A stretch of DNA of 64,000 nt from JANWVO01 sp964458495 (GTDB lineage: Bacteria; Acidobacteriota; Terriglobia; Bryobacterales; Bryobacteraceae), in NCBI GenBank assembly GCA_964458495.1, contig CAYWJB010000012.1, positions 55,845 to 119,844 on the forward strand, given 5' to 3'. A program made the position numbers and the translations under genes. This document shows, piece after piece, positions 1 to 8,151 of the stretch. The notes below the pieces were generated by a model, which was not told the origin of the DNA, ran no database searches, and worked only from the letters and a program-made list of their open reading frames with translations. The first letter of the stretch is position 1, and every line of letters begins with the position of its first letter.

Positions 1-534
1 CCGTTCTCGAAGTTTCCGGGCGTGGATCCGGCGCTCGGCCCCGAGATGCGATCGACGGGCGAAGTGATGGGAGTGGGTGAGAACTTCGGCGAGGCGTTCG
101 GCAAGGCGCAGTTGAGCGCCGGCGTGCCGCTGCCGCAGGAGGGAATGATCTTCTTCAGCGTGAACGACCGGCACAAGAACGAGGCGGCGGCGCTGGCGCG
201 GCGGCTCGCCAGGCTGGGCTTCCAGCTGGCAGCCACGCGCGGCACGGCGGCGGCGTTCCGCGCTCAGGGGCTGGAAGTCAAGACGGTGTTCAAGGTCAAC
301 GAGGGGCGGCCGAACGCGGTCGACCTGATCAAGGACAACAGGTTGAAACTGGTCGTCTACACGACCACCGGCGCGCACTCGTTCAGCGACGAGCGGGCGA
401 TCCGGCGCTCCGCGGTCACCTGGCGCGTGCCGTGCATCACGACGATCGCCGGAGCGCGCGCGGCGGTGGAGGCGATCGAGAGCCGCCGCCGCGACCCGCT
501 GCGCGTCTGGAGCCTGCAGGAGATGCACGCCTGA
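1..534 (+). CDS. carB: carbamoyl-phosphate synthase large subunit, C-terminal part (partial)
   Basis: The reading frame is open from base 1, so this is the 3' end of a gene that begins outside the window. The first residues (PFSKFPGV...LGPEMRSTGEVMG) are the end of the second ATP-grasp half of CarB. The following roughly 125 residues form the MGS-like allosteric domain, where effectors such as UMP or ornithine bind in characterised enzymes. CarB makes carbamoyl phosphate from bicarbonate, ATP and glutamine-derived ammonia for pyrimidine and arginine synthesis. It ends with TGA and faces the next gene, with about 10 bases between the two stops. Confidence 0.95.
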   Translation, partial: PFSKFPGVDPALGPEMRSTGEVMGVGENFGEAFGKAQLSAGVPLPQEGMIFFSVNDRHKNEAAALARRLARLGFQLAATRGTAAAFRAQGLEVKTVFKVNEGRPNAVDLIKDNRLKLVVYTTTGAHSFSDERAIRRSAVTWRVPCITTIAGARAAVEAIESRRRDPLRVWSLQEMHA

Positions 535-544
535 GGGCGAGGCC

Positions 545-1753
545 CTACTGAAGCATCCCCGGCGAACCCGAGAGACGGCAAAGCAGATCCTCGGCGCAGG
601 AGAGACCGCGCGCGCGGAGAAACTCGCGGCGGTAAGGATGAAGCTCCGGCAGCGGCACCTCGCCGCTGTGCATGCGCTGGAGCGCGTCGAGGTATTCGCA
701 CCAGCCGCGGGGCTCCTTGAGCCTTGGATAGAAGGCTGCCCGGAGCAGATAACCCTCGAAAAACAGCTGGAACTGGTAGTTCAGGACGCGCATCGTGTCA
801 TAGTAAAAACCGAAGCGCGAGGCGTCGAAGGTCACGCCTTCCAGCAGGGCGTATTCGAGCAGCGCATGGGCGGCAGGGCGTTCGTAGAAGGGCGGCCGCC
901 CGAGCCGCAGCACGGTGGCCGTGATCTCCATCGGTTCCAGCCGGTGCAGGAACGGATACGTGAACCAGCGCGACACGCGCCCGTAAAGCAGACGTTCATA
1001 GTGGTCGAGCCCGCGCGGACGCCAGCAGCCCGGGTTCGGCGGCGTGAAGTGGAGGATGGCATAGTGCGCCATCCATTCGGGCGATTCAAAACAGCCGGCG
1101 ATCTCGGGCAGATCCAGCGATTCCGCCAGGGCGCCGAGCTTCCGGATGTCCTGTTCCAGACGCGGCACAGGCAGCGACGGCTGGAAAGCGGGGAAGAGGC
1201 TCGAGTGGGCGGCGGCGTAAAGATCCAGAGGAGAGGGTTCGCCGTTTTCGAACTGCTCGAGCAACCACACCTGGCGGAGCCGGTTCTCGAGACCTCTTTG
1301 GATGCGCAGCGCCTGCGCGAGGAAGGCGCCCTCGGGCGTCTGTTGCGCGCGGCGGAGCAGCCGGCCGGCCAGCGCCGGAGAAAAGCCGGCCAATTCCTCC
1401 TCTTGCGAGGAAGACAAGTGGGCGGACCGTGACAGCCGAACCAGAAAATCGGTCGCCCACGGGAGCGAAGCCAGCATCAGAGGGAGGCGCAAGAAGCTCT
1501 GGTTTTCAGCCGGCGCCGGGCGGGAAAGGTTGCCGGCCACGTCACTGTACTGTGAGGCCAGCCTCCAGAAGACCGCGCCGTTTTCGTGCCGGACCGTGTC
1601 GCGGTAGGTGTCCAGCAGCGAGAGGAACGAGGCCAGAAACGAGGTCATCGCCCGAGGCGAGGGTTCGCCGGCCAGCCGTTCCGCCGCCTCATGGAGGTCG
1701 CGGGCGAAGTGCGCCAGAACCTTGTTGCGGCTGTCGCCGAGCTGTTCTTCCAC
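545..1753 (-). CDS. hypothetical protein, about 402 residues, start uncertain
   Basis: I do not recognise this family. The protein is soluble and predicted mostly helical, rich in Leu, Arg and Glu, with several aromatic stretches in its C-terminal half (FTYPFLHRLEP, FGFYYDTMRVLNYQFQLFFEGYLLRAAFYP). No signal peptide or membrane segment is visible. The first standard start is GTG at 1753. However, the frame stays open upstream through about 37 further codons of acidic helical sequence (ending LEELEQEELVETFDD-like) up to the larE stop, with no ATG, GTG or TTG. Translation may begin at a rare codon (ATC or CTG near 1862-1867) overlapping the end of larE. It is probably co-transcribed with larE. 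Confidence 0.75.
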   Translation of the reverse strand: MEEQLGDSRNKVLAHFARDLHEAAERLAGEPSPRAMTSFLASFLSLLDTYRDTVRHENGAVFWRLASQYSDVAGNLSRPAPAENQSFLRLPLMLASLPWATDFLVRLSRSAHLSSSQEEELAGFSPALAGRLLRRAQQTPEGAFLAQALRIQRGLENRLRQVWLLEQFENGEPSPLDLYAAAHSSLFPAFQPSLPVPRLEQDIRKLGALAESLDLPEIAGCFESPEWMAHYAILHFTPPNPGCWRPRGLDHYERLLYGRVSRWFTYPFLHRLEPMEITATVLRLGRPPFYERPAAHALLEYALLEGVTFDASRFGFYYDTMRVLNYQFQLFFEGYLLRAAFYPRLKEPRGWCEYLDALQRMHSGEVPLPELHPYRREFLRARGLSCAEDLLCRLSGSPGMLQ

Positions 1754-1860
1754 TTCGGCGGCGCACTCTTCCAGGCGGTCGTCGAAGGTTTCGACGAGTT
1801 CCTCCTGCTCGAGCTCCAGGCAGCCGGCAAGCTCTTCGAAGAGACCCGCGATGGCAGGGT

Positions 1861-2748
1861 TCAGGATGACGGATTCTCCCTTGGACCGGTGGCGCCTCCG
1901 GCCAGCGCCTCGTTCAGCGCGCCCTGCCGGTAGCCGCGCAGGTCGATGGCCGAGTACAGGAAGCCTGCCTCCCGGAACACCGCCGAAAGCCGGTCAAACA
2001 TCTCAAGTGACAGCGCGCGCTCCATTTCCCCCCGGTCGATCTCCAGACGCGCCACCTCGCCATGATAACGAACCCGGAACTGCCGGAAGCCAAGCTCGCG
2101 GATGGCTTCCTCGGCGCGCTCGACGCGGCGCAGGATCTCCGGCGTCACAGGCGTGCCATAAGGCACGCGCGAGCTGAGGCAGGCGGCGGCGGGACGGTCC
2201 CATGTGGGCAGCCCTGCCATGCGGGACAGTTCCCGGATTTCCGCCTTGTTGAGCCCGGCTTCCACCAGAGGCGCGCGCACACCATGCTCCTTGGCGGCGA
2301 ACTGACCCGGGCGGTAATCGCCCAGGTCGTCGGTGTTGACGCCATAGACCAGGACGGCGCCGCCGTAACGGGGCGCGATCTGCTCCATGCGGCGGAACAA
2401 TTCGTCCTTGCAGTGGTAGCAGCGGTCGGGGTTGTTGGCCACGTATTCCGGGTTGTCGAACTCGCGGGACGGGATCATCTCGTGGCGGATGCCGTATCGT
2501 TGGGCAAAGGCGGCAGCGTCGCGCTTGTGGGATTCCGGAATCGAGGGCGAGTCGGCCGTGACGGCGATGGCGTTGTCGCCAAGCACCTCGCGGGCGGCCC
2601 ACGCGAGGTAGGCCGAATCAGCGCCGCCGGAGTAGGCCACCAGCACCTTGCCGCAGCTGCGCAGGATGCGGAACAGCCGGTCCTGCTTGTCGCGCAGGAG
2701 CGCCGGATCGAGCGACTGCTTGTTGCCCAGCGAGACAAGGCCCGTCAT
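1861..2748 (-). CDS. larE: ATP-dependent sacrificial sulfur transferase LarE
   Basis: This 295-residue PP-loop ATPase has SGGADS at residues 40-45, which adenylates the substrate. C190 in AACLSSR matches the cysteine whose sulfur LarE sacrifices. A CYHC pair at 110-113 lies in the conserved NPDRCYHCKDELF stretch. LarE puts sulfur onto the pyridinium precursor of the nickel-pincer nucleotide cofactor first described for lactate racemase. No larA, larB or larC homologue is in the window. The ATG lies six bases after a perfect TATAAT on this strand, so the mRNA is probably leaderless. Confidence 0.9.
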   Translation of the reverse strand: MTGLVSLGNKQSLDPALLRDKQDRLFRILRSCGKVLVAYSGGADSAYLAWAAREVLGDNAIAVTADSPSIPESHKRDAAAFAQRYGIRHEMIPSREFDNPEYVANNPDRCYHCKDELFRRMEQIAPRYGGAVLVYGVNTDDLGDYRPGQFAAKEHGVRAPLVEAGLNKAEIRELSRMAGLPTWDRPAAACLSSRVPYGTPVTPEILRRVERAEEAIRELGFRQFRVRYHGEVARLEIDRGEMERALSLEMFDRLSAVFREAGFLYSAIDLRGYRQGALNEALAGGATGPRENPSS

Positions 2749-2754
2749 GCCTGC

Positions 2755-2760
2755 ATTATA
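2755..2760 (-). promoter_or_regulatory. consensus -10 box of larE
   Basis: On the minus strand the hexamer is TATAAT, a perfect match to the sigma-70 -10 consensus. Only six bases separate it from the larE ATG at 2748, which would put the transcription start at or next to the A of the start codon. No Shine-Dalgarno is present. I see no good -35. Confidence 0.65.
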
Positions 2761-2861
2761 CCTGCCCGCGCGGCGCCGCCTGCGCGAACCGCAGCGCCCG
2801 GCAACTGTCTTGCGGCCGCGCGTCCCGCCCCATGCTGGCGCGGGCGGGGGGCAAAAAGTTC

Positions 2862-2910
2862 TTGACCAAAACGGTCCAAATTGTTAGACTGGCGTTGACC
2901 AGTTGCAACT
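2862..2910 (+). promoter_or_regulatory. candidate promoter and palindrome upstream of the TonB receptor
   Basis: The larE-receptor interval (2749-3057) is 309 bases without a gene. TTGACC (2862-2867), a 17-base spacer and TAGACT (2885-2890) form a plausible sigma-70 promoter reading toward the receptor. A second TTGACC is at 2895-2900, followed by a perfect 10-base palindrome AGTTGCAACT (2901-2910) that could be an operator. The 5' leader would be about 160 bases. I see no clear Fur box in it. Confidence 0.4.
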
Positions 2911-3057
2911 GATTTGCATAACTGGCGCGACACTAAGATACGCTGCGGGCCGACGCATTCGGGCAAGAGTGGACCGGCCCGCAGCCAACCACCGCGTCGC
3001 GCGGCGGCTCTCCCATTCTATGCCGCTGCCGGCGCAGAGCAACAGGAGGCATCCCCA

Positions 3058-5580
3058 ATGGGAGAATTCGGCATTCGCAAAACTGCGGCGGCAAGGGCCA
3101 TGGCGGCGCTGTGCGCGCTGGCGGCGCCCGCGCTCGCCTTTCCAGGCGACGCGCCCGGGCCCAATCCGGCGCCGGGCGGCGAGCCCGGACACTGCCCGGT
3201 GGAAATCGTGGTGCAGGACCCTTCCGGCGCGCGCGTGCCGGGGGCATGGATTCACGTCACCGGACCTTTGGACAGGCGGGGGAACACGGACGCCGAGGGC
3301 CGCTTCTGCATGGATGCGGGGCGGCAGGGCGGCTACGTGGCGGTCGTCGAGAAAACAGGCTTCGAGAAGGCGTCTGCGCCTTTCACCCTTGCCGGGGCTG
3401 CCGGCCGGCGGATCATCGAGATCAGGCCGGCGGCCGTGCGCCAGGCCATCGACGTCGTCGCCACTGCCGAGCTGGCGGCCGAGGCGGCAGAACGAATTTC
3501 CGGCGGGCTGTTGGAGACGCCCCGCTCGATCACGGCGATAGATGCAAAGGATTTGCGCGAGCGGAACTTCCGCAACGTGCACGACCTGCTGGCGTTCGTG
3601 CCCGGCATGGGCCCCAACAGCATGCGCACGGGCGGTTACCACTTTTACGCGCGGGGCTTCCGCATGGGCGCGGAGGACATGCGCGTGGACGGCGCCACCG
3701 GCGCCGCCATGGGGGGAGGTTACAGCGTGTCCACCTTCGGCGTCGAGCAGGTGGTGGCGCTGAAAGGCCCCGCGGGCCTTCTGTACGGGCCGGCCGGTTC
3801 GCCGGGAGGGTTCATCAACCTGGTCACGAAGAAGCCCCAGCCGGTGCGCTCGACGCAACTGGATTTCCGCGGCGCCGCCGTGCCGGGACAGGGCCTGGGG
3901 CCCGGCGACAGGGTTTCGGGCATGTTCGACCTGGATTCGACCGGCGCGGTCACGCGCGACGCGCGGCTGCAGTACCGCGCGCTGTTCACCGCGGAGAACC
4001 AGCGCTACTTCACGCGAGATGTGCTGGACCGCAACCGCTATGCGCGCGGCTCGCTGTTGTACCGGTTGGACCGGACGGGGCTGTTCACCGTCATGCCGCT
4101 GTTTCAGTACGGCTCGATAACCCGTCCGGCCGGAGGCGGGCTGGTCATCAGCCCGTCGACGTCGCTCTCCACCAATGACGGGATCACCGGGCCGATTCGC
4201 ACCGACGACCTCACGCCGCACAGCGTGAATCACTCCTCCGGGCAGCAGCGTTATTACACGTCGCAGGCGGGCTTCGACTTCCGCGCCGTGCCCACGTCGG
4301 CCTGGACGGCGAACTTCAACTACCGCTGGATGCGCAATGACCGCCATATCAACCAATGGACTCCGGTGGCGAGCACGGCCGGGCAGGTGGTGCTGCTGGT
4401 GCAACAGAACGAGGTTCTGCGCCAGCAATCGAAGAGCGACAATCTCAACCGCCACCACGTGGTCGATTTCAACACCGGCTACGAATGGCGGGGCCGCGGC
4501 TGGCGAAACCTGAGCCAGGTTGGCGCGTTCACGCGCGTGGTGGGCGTGGCTTCCACATCGCTTGCGGGGGCCGCCCCGGCGGCAGGCTGGCCCATCCACA
4601 TCTACACGGGGGCTCAGCGGCTGGGCGCGCCTGCCGATGTCTATCCCCGAATCGTCCTTGGCCCGTTCGCCAATACGACGACATGGAACGGCTTCTGGCA
4701 AAACCGCACGTGGCTTCTGGACGACCGGCTGGTGCTTACCCTCGGCCTCGGCTACGGGCAGGTGCATCCCGGCGGGCAGCCGGTGCGCAAGGGAGAAATG
4801 ATCCCGAACTATTCGGCGCTGTACCGGCTGCGCCGCAACGTGGCGGCGTATTACAGCTATTCGCGCAGCTTCAATCCGGTGGACCCGACGCTGGAGGATT
4901 ACCAGGGGCGGCGCAACGTGTTCGACCCGGTTCGCGGCTACAACCATGAGGCGGGCGTGAAGGTGGATATGCCGTCGCGCCGCGCCACGGCCACGGTGAG
5001 CTACTTCAACACCGGCATCGACAATGCGCTGGTGCAGAGCGGCATCAACGATTTCAACGCCAACGGCGTGCGCTACTACCAGCCGGCGGGAACGCGCCGC
5101 GGGCGGGGCGTCGAATCGAGCGTGGAATCGCGGCTTTTGCGCGACGTGTTCTTGCAGGCCTCGGCCACCTGGATCGAAGCCTGGTACACGGGCACGGGGC
5201 CGGCAAGCGCCGCCGCCACGCTGGCCATTCCCGGCTCGAGAGCCGAGAAGACCCCGCGCTGGAGCTGGAACAGCCGACTGCTATACGAGCGCAGCGAAGG
5301 GCGGCTTGCCGGCTGGAGCGCTTCGCTCGCGCTGTTGAACCAGGGAGCACGGTTCGGCAGCAACGGCGCGCGCACGTTCAGCGCGCCGGATCCGCTGCTG
5401 CTGCCCGGCTACACGCGCGTCGACGCTTCCATCGCCTGGCGGTTGAACCGCCACTGGGACTGGTCGCTGTACATGGAGAATCTCGCCGACCGCCGGATCT
5501 GGATCAACGCCACCACCGGCGCGGCGATGGAGCAGGCGCCGCCGCGCACGGCGACATTGCGGTTGAGCTACCGCTTCTGA
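3058..5580 (+). CDS. TonB-dependent receptor with carboxypeptidase-regulatory-like N-terminal domain
   Basis: An 840-residue outer-membrane receptor. A signal peptide (about 1-27) is followed by a carboxypeptidase-regulatory-like beta domain (about 45-125, VPGAWIHV...DAEGRFCMDAG). A plug domain follows (about 145-265, ETPRSITAIDAKDL..., LKGPAGLLYGPAGSPGGFINLVTKKP), then a 22-strand-type barrel ending in ATLRLSYRF with the terminal Phe typical of BAM substrates. The plug wording resembles siderophore receptors of the FhuA/FecA type, but the substrate cannot be read from sequence. The start is ATG 3058 because AGGAGG lies at 3044-3049. The frame is open further upstream, but that part does not look coding. 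No tonB/exbBD is adjacent. Confidence 0.9.
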   Translation: MGEFGIRKTAAARAMAALCALAAPALAFPGDAPGPNPAPGGEPGHCPVEIVVQDPSGARVPGAWIHVTGPLDRRGNTDAEGRFCMDAGRQGGYVAVVEKTGFEKASAPFTLAGAAGRRIIEIRPAAVRQAIDVVATAELAAEAAERISGGLLETPRSITAIDAKDLRERNFRNVHDLLAFVPGMGPNSMRTGGYHFYARGFRMGAEDMRVDGATGAAMGGGYSVSTFGVEQVVALKGPAGLLYGPAGSPGGFINLVTKKPQPVRSTQLDFRGAAVPGQGLGPGDRVSGMFDLDSTGAVTRDARLQYRALFTAENQRYFTRDVLDRNRYARGSLLYRLDRTGLFTVMPLFQYGSITRPAGGGLVISPSTSLSTNDGITGPIRTDDLTPHSVNHSSGQQRYYTSQAGFDFRAVPTSAWTANFNYRWMRNDRHINQWTPVASTAGQVVLLVQQNEVLRQQSKSDNLNRHHVVDFNTGYEWRGRGWRNLSQVGAFTRVVGVASTSLAGAAPAAGWPIHIYTGAQRLGAPADVYPRIVLGPFANTTTWNGFWQNRTWLLDDRLVLTLGLGYGQVHPGGQPVRKGEMIPNYSALYRLRRNVAAYYSYSRSFNPVDPTLEDYQGRRNVFDPVRGYNHEAGVKVDMPSRRATATVSYFNTGIDNALVQSGINDFNANGVRYYQPAGTRRGRGVESSVESRLLRDVFLQASATWIEAWYTGTGPASAAATLAIPGSRAEKTPRWSWNSRLLYERSEGRLAGWSASLALLNQGARFGSNGARTFSAPDPLLLPGYTRVDASIAWRLNRHWDWSLYMENLADRRIWINATTGAAMEQAPPRTATLRLSYRF

Positions 5581-5656
5581 GCTTTGGCGGATTCCCGCGG
5601 CGAGTGAGCCAACGGCATGGCTGGCACGAACCGGGCGCCACCCGGCCAATCCCGCC

Positions 5657-6055
5657 TTACAGCATCCACAGCCGCGGCGCCTCGCAGGCCAGCCGGGCGC
5701 AGCGCAGGCGGAACCAGGACGCCAGCCGGCAGGCGAGCGTTCTCCATCCGCTCATGGCGGGGGCGGGCAGCGGCCGCGGGCTGCGCTTGAGGCTCCAGCC
5801 CAATTCGCCCGCCTGCTCGCCGACGGCCATGAACTGCGCCCCCCGCGCCGCCAGCTCGGCAAGCACATGGCGGGCGCCTTCGTCCAACCGCTCCGCCCGG
5901 CTCAGATCGATCAGGAGCGCGCGCCCGCCGAGGATGGACATGGCCGTGTCCACGCTGCGGCGGAGCGCCTCGGCGGCGAGGGCGGCCAGCTCGCCGCGGA
6001 TTTCGAAGCGCAGCGCCCCGGGCTCATCGTGCAGGTAGACGTCGCAGTGGCTCAC
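5657..6055 (-). CDS. STAS-like domain protein
   Basis: A 132-residue protein. Residues 1-90 follow the STAS / anti-sigma-factor-antagonist pattern: a beta strand (LRFEIRGELAALAAEAL), then GRALLIDLSRAERLDEGARHVLAELAARGAQFMAVG. The usual DSSG phosphoacceptor region reads ERLDEGA, so the phosphorylatable Ser is replaced and regulation by phosphorylation is doubtful. The C-terminal 40 residues are basic and of unknown role. The start is a GTG at 6055 with a weak ribosome site. It is transcribed away from the SQR-like gene and convergent with the TonB receptor gene. Function is inferred from fold resemblance only. Confidence 0.6.
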   Translation of the reverse strand: MSHCDVYLHDEPGALRFEIRGELAALAAEALRRSVDTAMSILGGRALLIDLSRAERLDEGARHVLAELAARGAQFMAVGEQAGELGWSLKRSPRPLPAPAMSGWRTLACRLASWFRLRCARLACEAPRLWML

Positions 6056-6085
6056 TGCCCATGAGACGCTGGCGCGGCGCAGGCA

Positions 6086-6104
6086 GTGACAAGAAATGTG
6101 TCAC
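6086..6104. promoter_or_regulatory. inverted repeat upstream of the SQR-like gene
   Basis: GTGACA, seven bases, TGTCAC forms a perfect six-base-arm inverted repeat. It lies in the divergent space between the STAS-like gene and the SQR-like gene, 46 bases before the latter. Size and position suit a dimeric regulator operator. The half-site spacing does not match CRP or FNR. Confidence 0.35.
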
Positions 6105-6150
6105 GGAAGCTCTGCGAGCGCATCCCTTGCGCACAGAGAGGTGCGCAAGA

Positions 6151-7605
6151 ATGGCGCGAATCGTGGTGCTGGGAGCGGGCGTAGCCGGGCACACGGCGGC
6201 CTCGTTTCTCCGCCGGTGGCTGCCGGAGCGGGACGAGGTGGTTGTCGTCTCGCCGATGGCCGAATACAACTGGATCCCTTCCAACATCTGGGTGGGCGTC
6301 GGCCTGTTGAAGAAGCGGCAGGTCGTGTTTCCGCTGGCGCCGGTCTACCGCAAGAACGGCATCGACTTCCGGCAGGCGCGCGCCGTCGCCCTGTGGCCGG
6401 AAGGGGACGCGGAGAGCGCGTCGCCGGCGGTCGAGATCGAGTGGACGCGCGAGGACCGGCGCGGCGAGCGCGAAAAGATCCGGTATGACTTCCTGATCAA
6501 CGCCACCGGGCCGAAGCTGAATTTCGAGGCCACGCCCGGCCTCGGCCCGGGCAAGCACAGCTACTCGGTCTGCACGGCGGACCACGCCGAGGAGACCGCG
6601 CGGGCGTTCCTGGAAGAAGTGGAGCGGATGAGGCGGGGCGAGCGCCGCAAGTTTGTCGTGGGCGTCGGTCACGGCGCCTGCACCTGCGAGGGGGCGGCGT
6701 TCGAATACATTGTGAACCTCGAATTCGAACTGCGCGCCCACGGCGTGCGGGACCGCGCCGAGATCCTCTATCTCACCAATGAATACGAGCTGGGCGATTT
6801 CGGCATCGACGGCGTGCACATCCGCCACGGCGGCTACATCACGCCGAGCAAGATCTTCCACGAATCCCTGTTCGCCGAACGCGGACTGGACTGGCTGACC
6901 CGCGCCCATGTGCGCCGGGTGGAACCCGGGCGCGCCGACGTGCTCACGCTGGAGGGCGAGGAGCGCGAAGTGCGCTTTGATTTCGCCATGCTGCTGCCGC
7001 CGTTCCGCGGCGCAGACATGAAGGCCTGTGCGCGGGATGGCGCGGAGATCACGGACCGCATCTTCGCGCCCAACGGATTCATGAGAGTGGACGCAGACTA
7101 CACGCCGAAGCCCTATGAGCAGTGGAAGGCAGGCGACTGGCCGCGCACCTACCAGAGCCCGGCTTATGAGAATCTCTTCGCCGCGGGCATCGCCTTCGCG
7201 CCGCCGCACCCCATCTCGCGGCTGCGCACTACACCGGACGGGCTGATGATTTCCCCTGCCCCGCCGCGCACGGGCATGCCGTCGGCCATGATCGGCAAAG
7301 CCGTGGCGGCGAGCATCGTGGACATGCTGCGGGGCGCGAAGAAACCTACCCACGCCGCCTCGATGGCGGAGATGGGAGCGGCGTGCGTGGCCAGCGCAGG
7401 CGCCAACCCGTTCACCGGGACGGCGGCCTCGATCACGGTGTTCCCCATCGTGCCCGACTACGAGCGCTACCCGGAATACGGGCGCGACCTGGACTACACG
7501 TTCGGCGAGATCGGGCTTGCCGGGCACTGGATCAAGATCCTTCTGCACCATATGTTCCTCTACAAGGCCCGGCTGCGTCCGGGATGGTGGATGATCCCGG
7601 AGTGA
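6151..7605 (+). CDS. FAD-dependent pyridine nucleotide-disulphide oxidoreductase, sulfide:quinone oxidoreductase-like
   Basis: A 484-residue flavoprotein. The N-terminal Rossmann motif is VVLGAGVAGHTAASFLRR, followed by SPMAEYNWIPSNIWV. A second glycine-rich element with two cysteines (GHGACTCEGAAFEY, about residue 172) and a further Cys before it (SVCTADHAEET) resemble the redox Cys arrangement of SQR-type enzymes. The C-terminus has an amphipathic segment (FGEIGLAGHWIKILLHHMFLYKARLRPGWW) suited to membrane association. SQRs oxidise sulfide and reduce quinone. The subclass, and even the sulfide substrate, are not certain. The ATG at 6151 is chosen because the Rossmann fold begins there. It is coupled to the small gene 4 bases downstream. 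Confidence 0.75.
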   Translation: MARIVVLGAGVAGHTAASFLRRWLPERDEVVVVSPMAEYNWIPSNIWVGVGLLKKRQVVFPLAPVYRKNGIDFRQARAVALWPEGDAESASPAVEIEWTREDRRGEREKIRYDFLINATGPKLNFEATPGLGPGKHSYSVCTADHAEETARAFLEEVERMRRGERRKFVVGVGHGACTCEGAAFEYIVNLEFELRAHGVRDRAEILYLTNEYELGDFGIDGVHIRHGGYITPSKIFHESLFAERGLDWLTRAHVRRVEPGRADVLTLEGEEREVRFDFAMLLPPFRGADMKACARDGAEITDRIFAPNGFMRVDADYTPKPYEQWKAGDWPRTYQSPAYENLFAAGIAFAPPHPISRLRTTPDGLMISPAPPRTGMPSAMIGKAVAASIVDMLRGAKKPTHAASMAEMGAACVASAGANPFTGTAASITVFPIVPDYERYPEYGRDLDYTFGEIGLAGHWIKILLHHMFLYKARLRPGWWMIPE

Positions 7606-7609
7606 AGCC

Positions 7610-7798
7610 ATGAGCGAGACCACCCCTCCCACCCAGAGCCCTCCGCCGCATCTGCGGCCCTGGTTCTATGCCACCAAGCCGACGCGGTGGACGCGCTTCT
7701 GGCGCACGTTTCTGCCGTGGCAGATGGTGCGCTTCGCCGTGATCAACCTGAAGATGATGATCCTGATCCGGCGCAGCCACCGCGGGCAGAAGCATTAG
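7610..7798 (+). CDS. small basic protein downstream of the SQR-like gene
   Basis: A 62-residue protein with a proline-rich N-terminus (about 1-18), then a Trp/Arg/Phe-rich stretch and one hydrophobic segment (WQMVRFAVINLKMMILI, about 42-58) with a basic tail. It looks like a membrane-surface peptide or single-pass protein. It starts 4 bases after the oxidoreductase stop, so it is almost certainly co-translated and may anchor or modulate that enzyme. Its last bases overlap the stop of the opposite-strand small membrane gene. I do not recognise a family. Confidence 0.65.
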   Translation: MSETTPPTQSPPPHLRPWFYATKPTRWTRFWRTFLPWQMVRFAVINLKMMILIRRSHRGQKH

Positions 7799-8028
7799 CC
7801 GCCGCGCCGCGCTTCCCTGCCCCGCGCGCGGCGGGCGCGCCAGAGGGGCAGCAGGAACAGCAGGGCCAGCAGCAGGAAACCGGCGCTGACGATCCACCGG
7901 AACACCGTGAGCCGCCGCCGGTGGCCGCGCAACATGCCGCGCACGGCCAGCATGCAGAAGCCGAGGCTGATGAGCAGATACCAAGTGCCGTAAAAGGCGG
8001 GCCGCTGCGCGGGATCGGGAAATGGCAT
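7795..8028 (-). CDS. small two-helix membrane protein
   Basis: A 77-residue protein starting at the ATG complementary to 8026-8028. It has two hydrophobic segments (about 13-29, TWYLLISLGFCMLAVRG, and 43-62, WIVSAGFLLLALLFLLPL) joined by a basic loop (RGHRRRL), and ends in a strongly basic tail (RARRARGREARRGG). This is a hairpin membrane protein of unknown role. The frame is open much further upstream, but that part is antisense to the sulfatase and not credible. Its stop overlaps the stop of the convergent small gene. Confidence 0.6.
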   Translation of the reverse strand: MPFPDPAQRPAFYGTWYLLISLGFCMLAVRGMLRGHRRRLTVFRWIVSAGFLLLALLFLLPLWRARRARGREARRGG

Positions 8029-8151
8029 CCGCCCCGATTCTACGTTGCACGCGCGCAGCGGGCAATCGAGGACTGCGCGGCCCGCGAAGGCGTGAGAGAA
8101 TGGCGGCGCCGGGACGCGCTTGCGCCTCCCGGCTGGAGGAACACGCGCACC

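Noticed and set aside
2884..4947. Long open frame of 687 codons antisense to the TonB receptor
   Set aside because: High GC third positions leave the antisense frame open; it has no domain, no ribosome site, and composition (His/Arg-rich) typical of antisense shadows.
6086..6104. CRP or FNR site upstream of the SQR-like gene
   Set aside because: The half-sites and seven-base centre do not match TGTGA-N6-TCACA or TTGAT-N4-ATCAA; kept only as an unnamed dyad.
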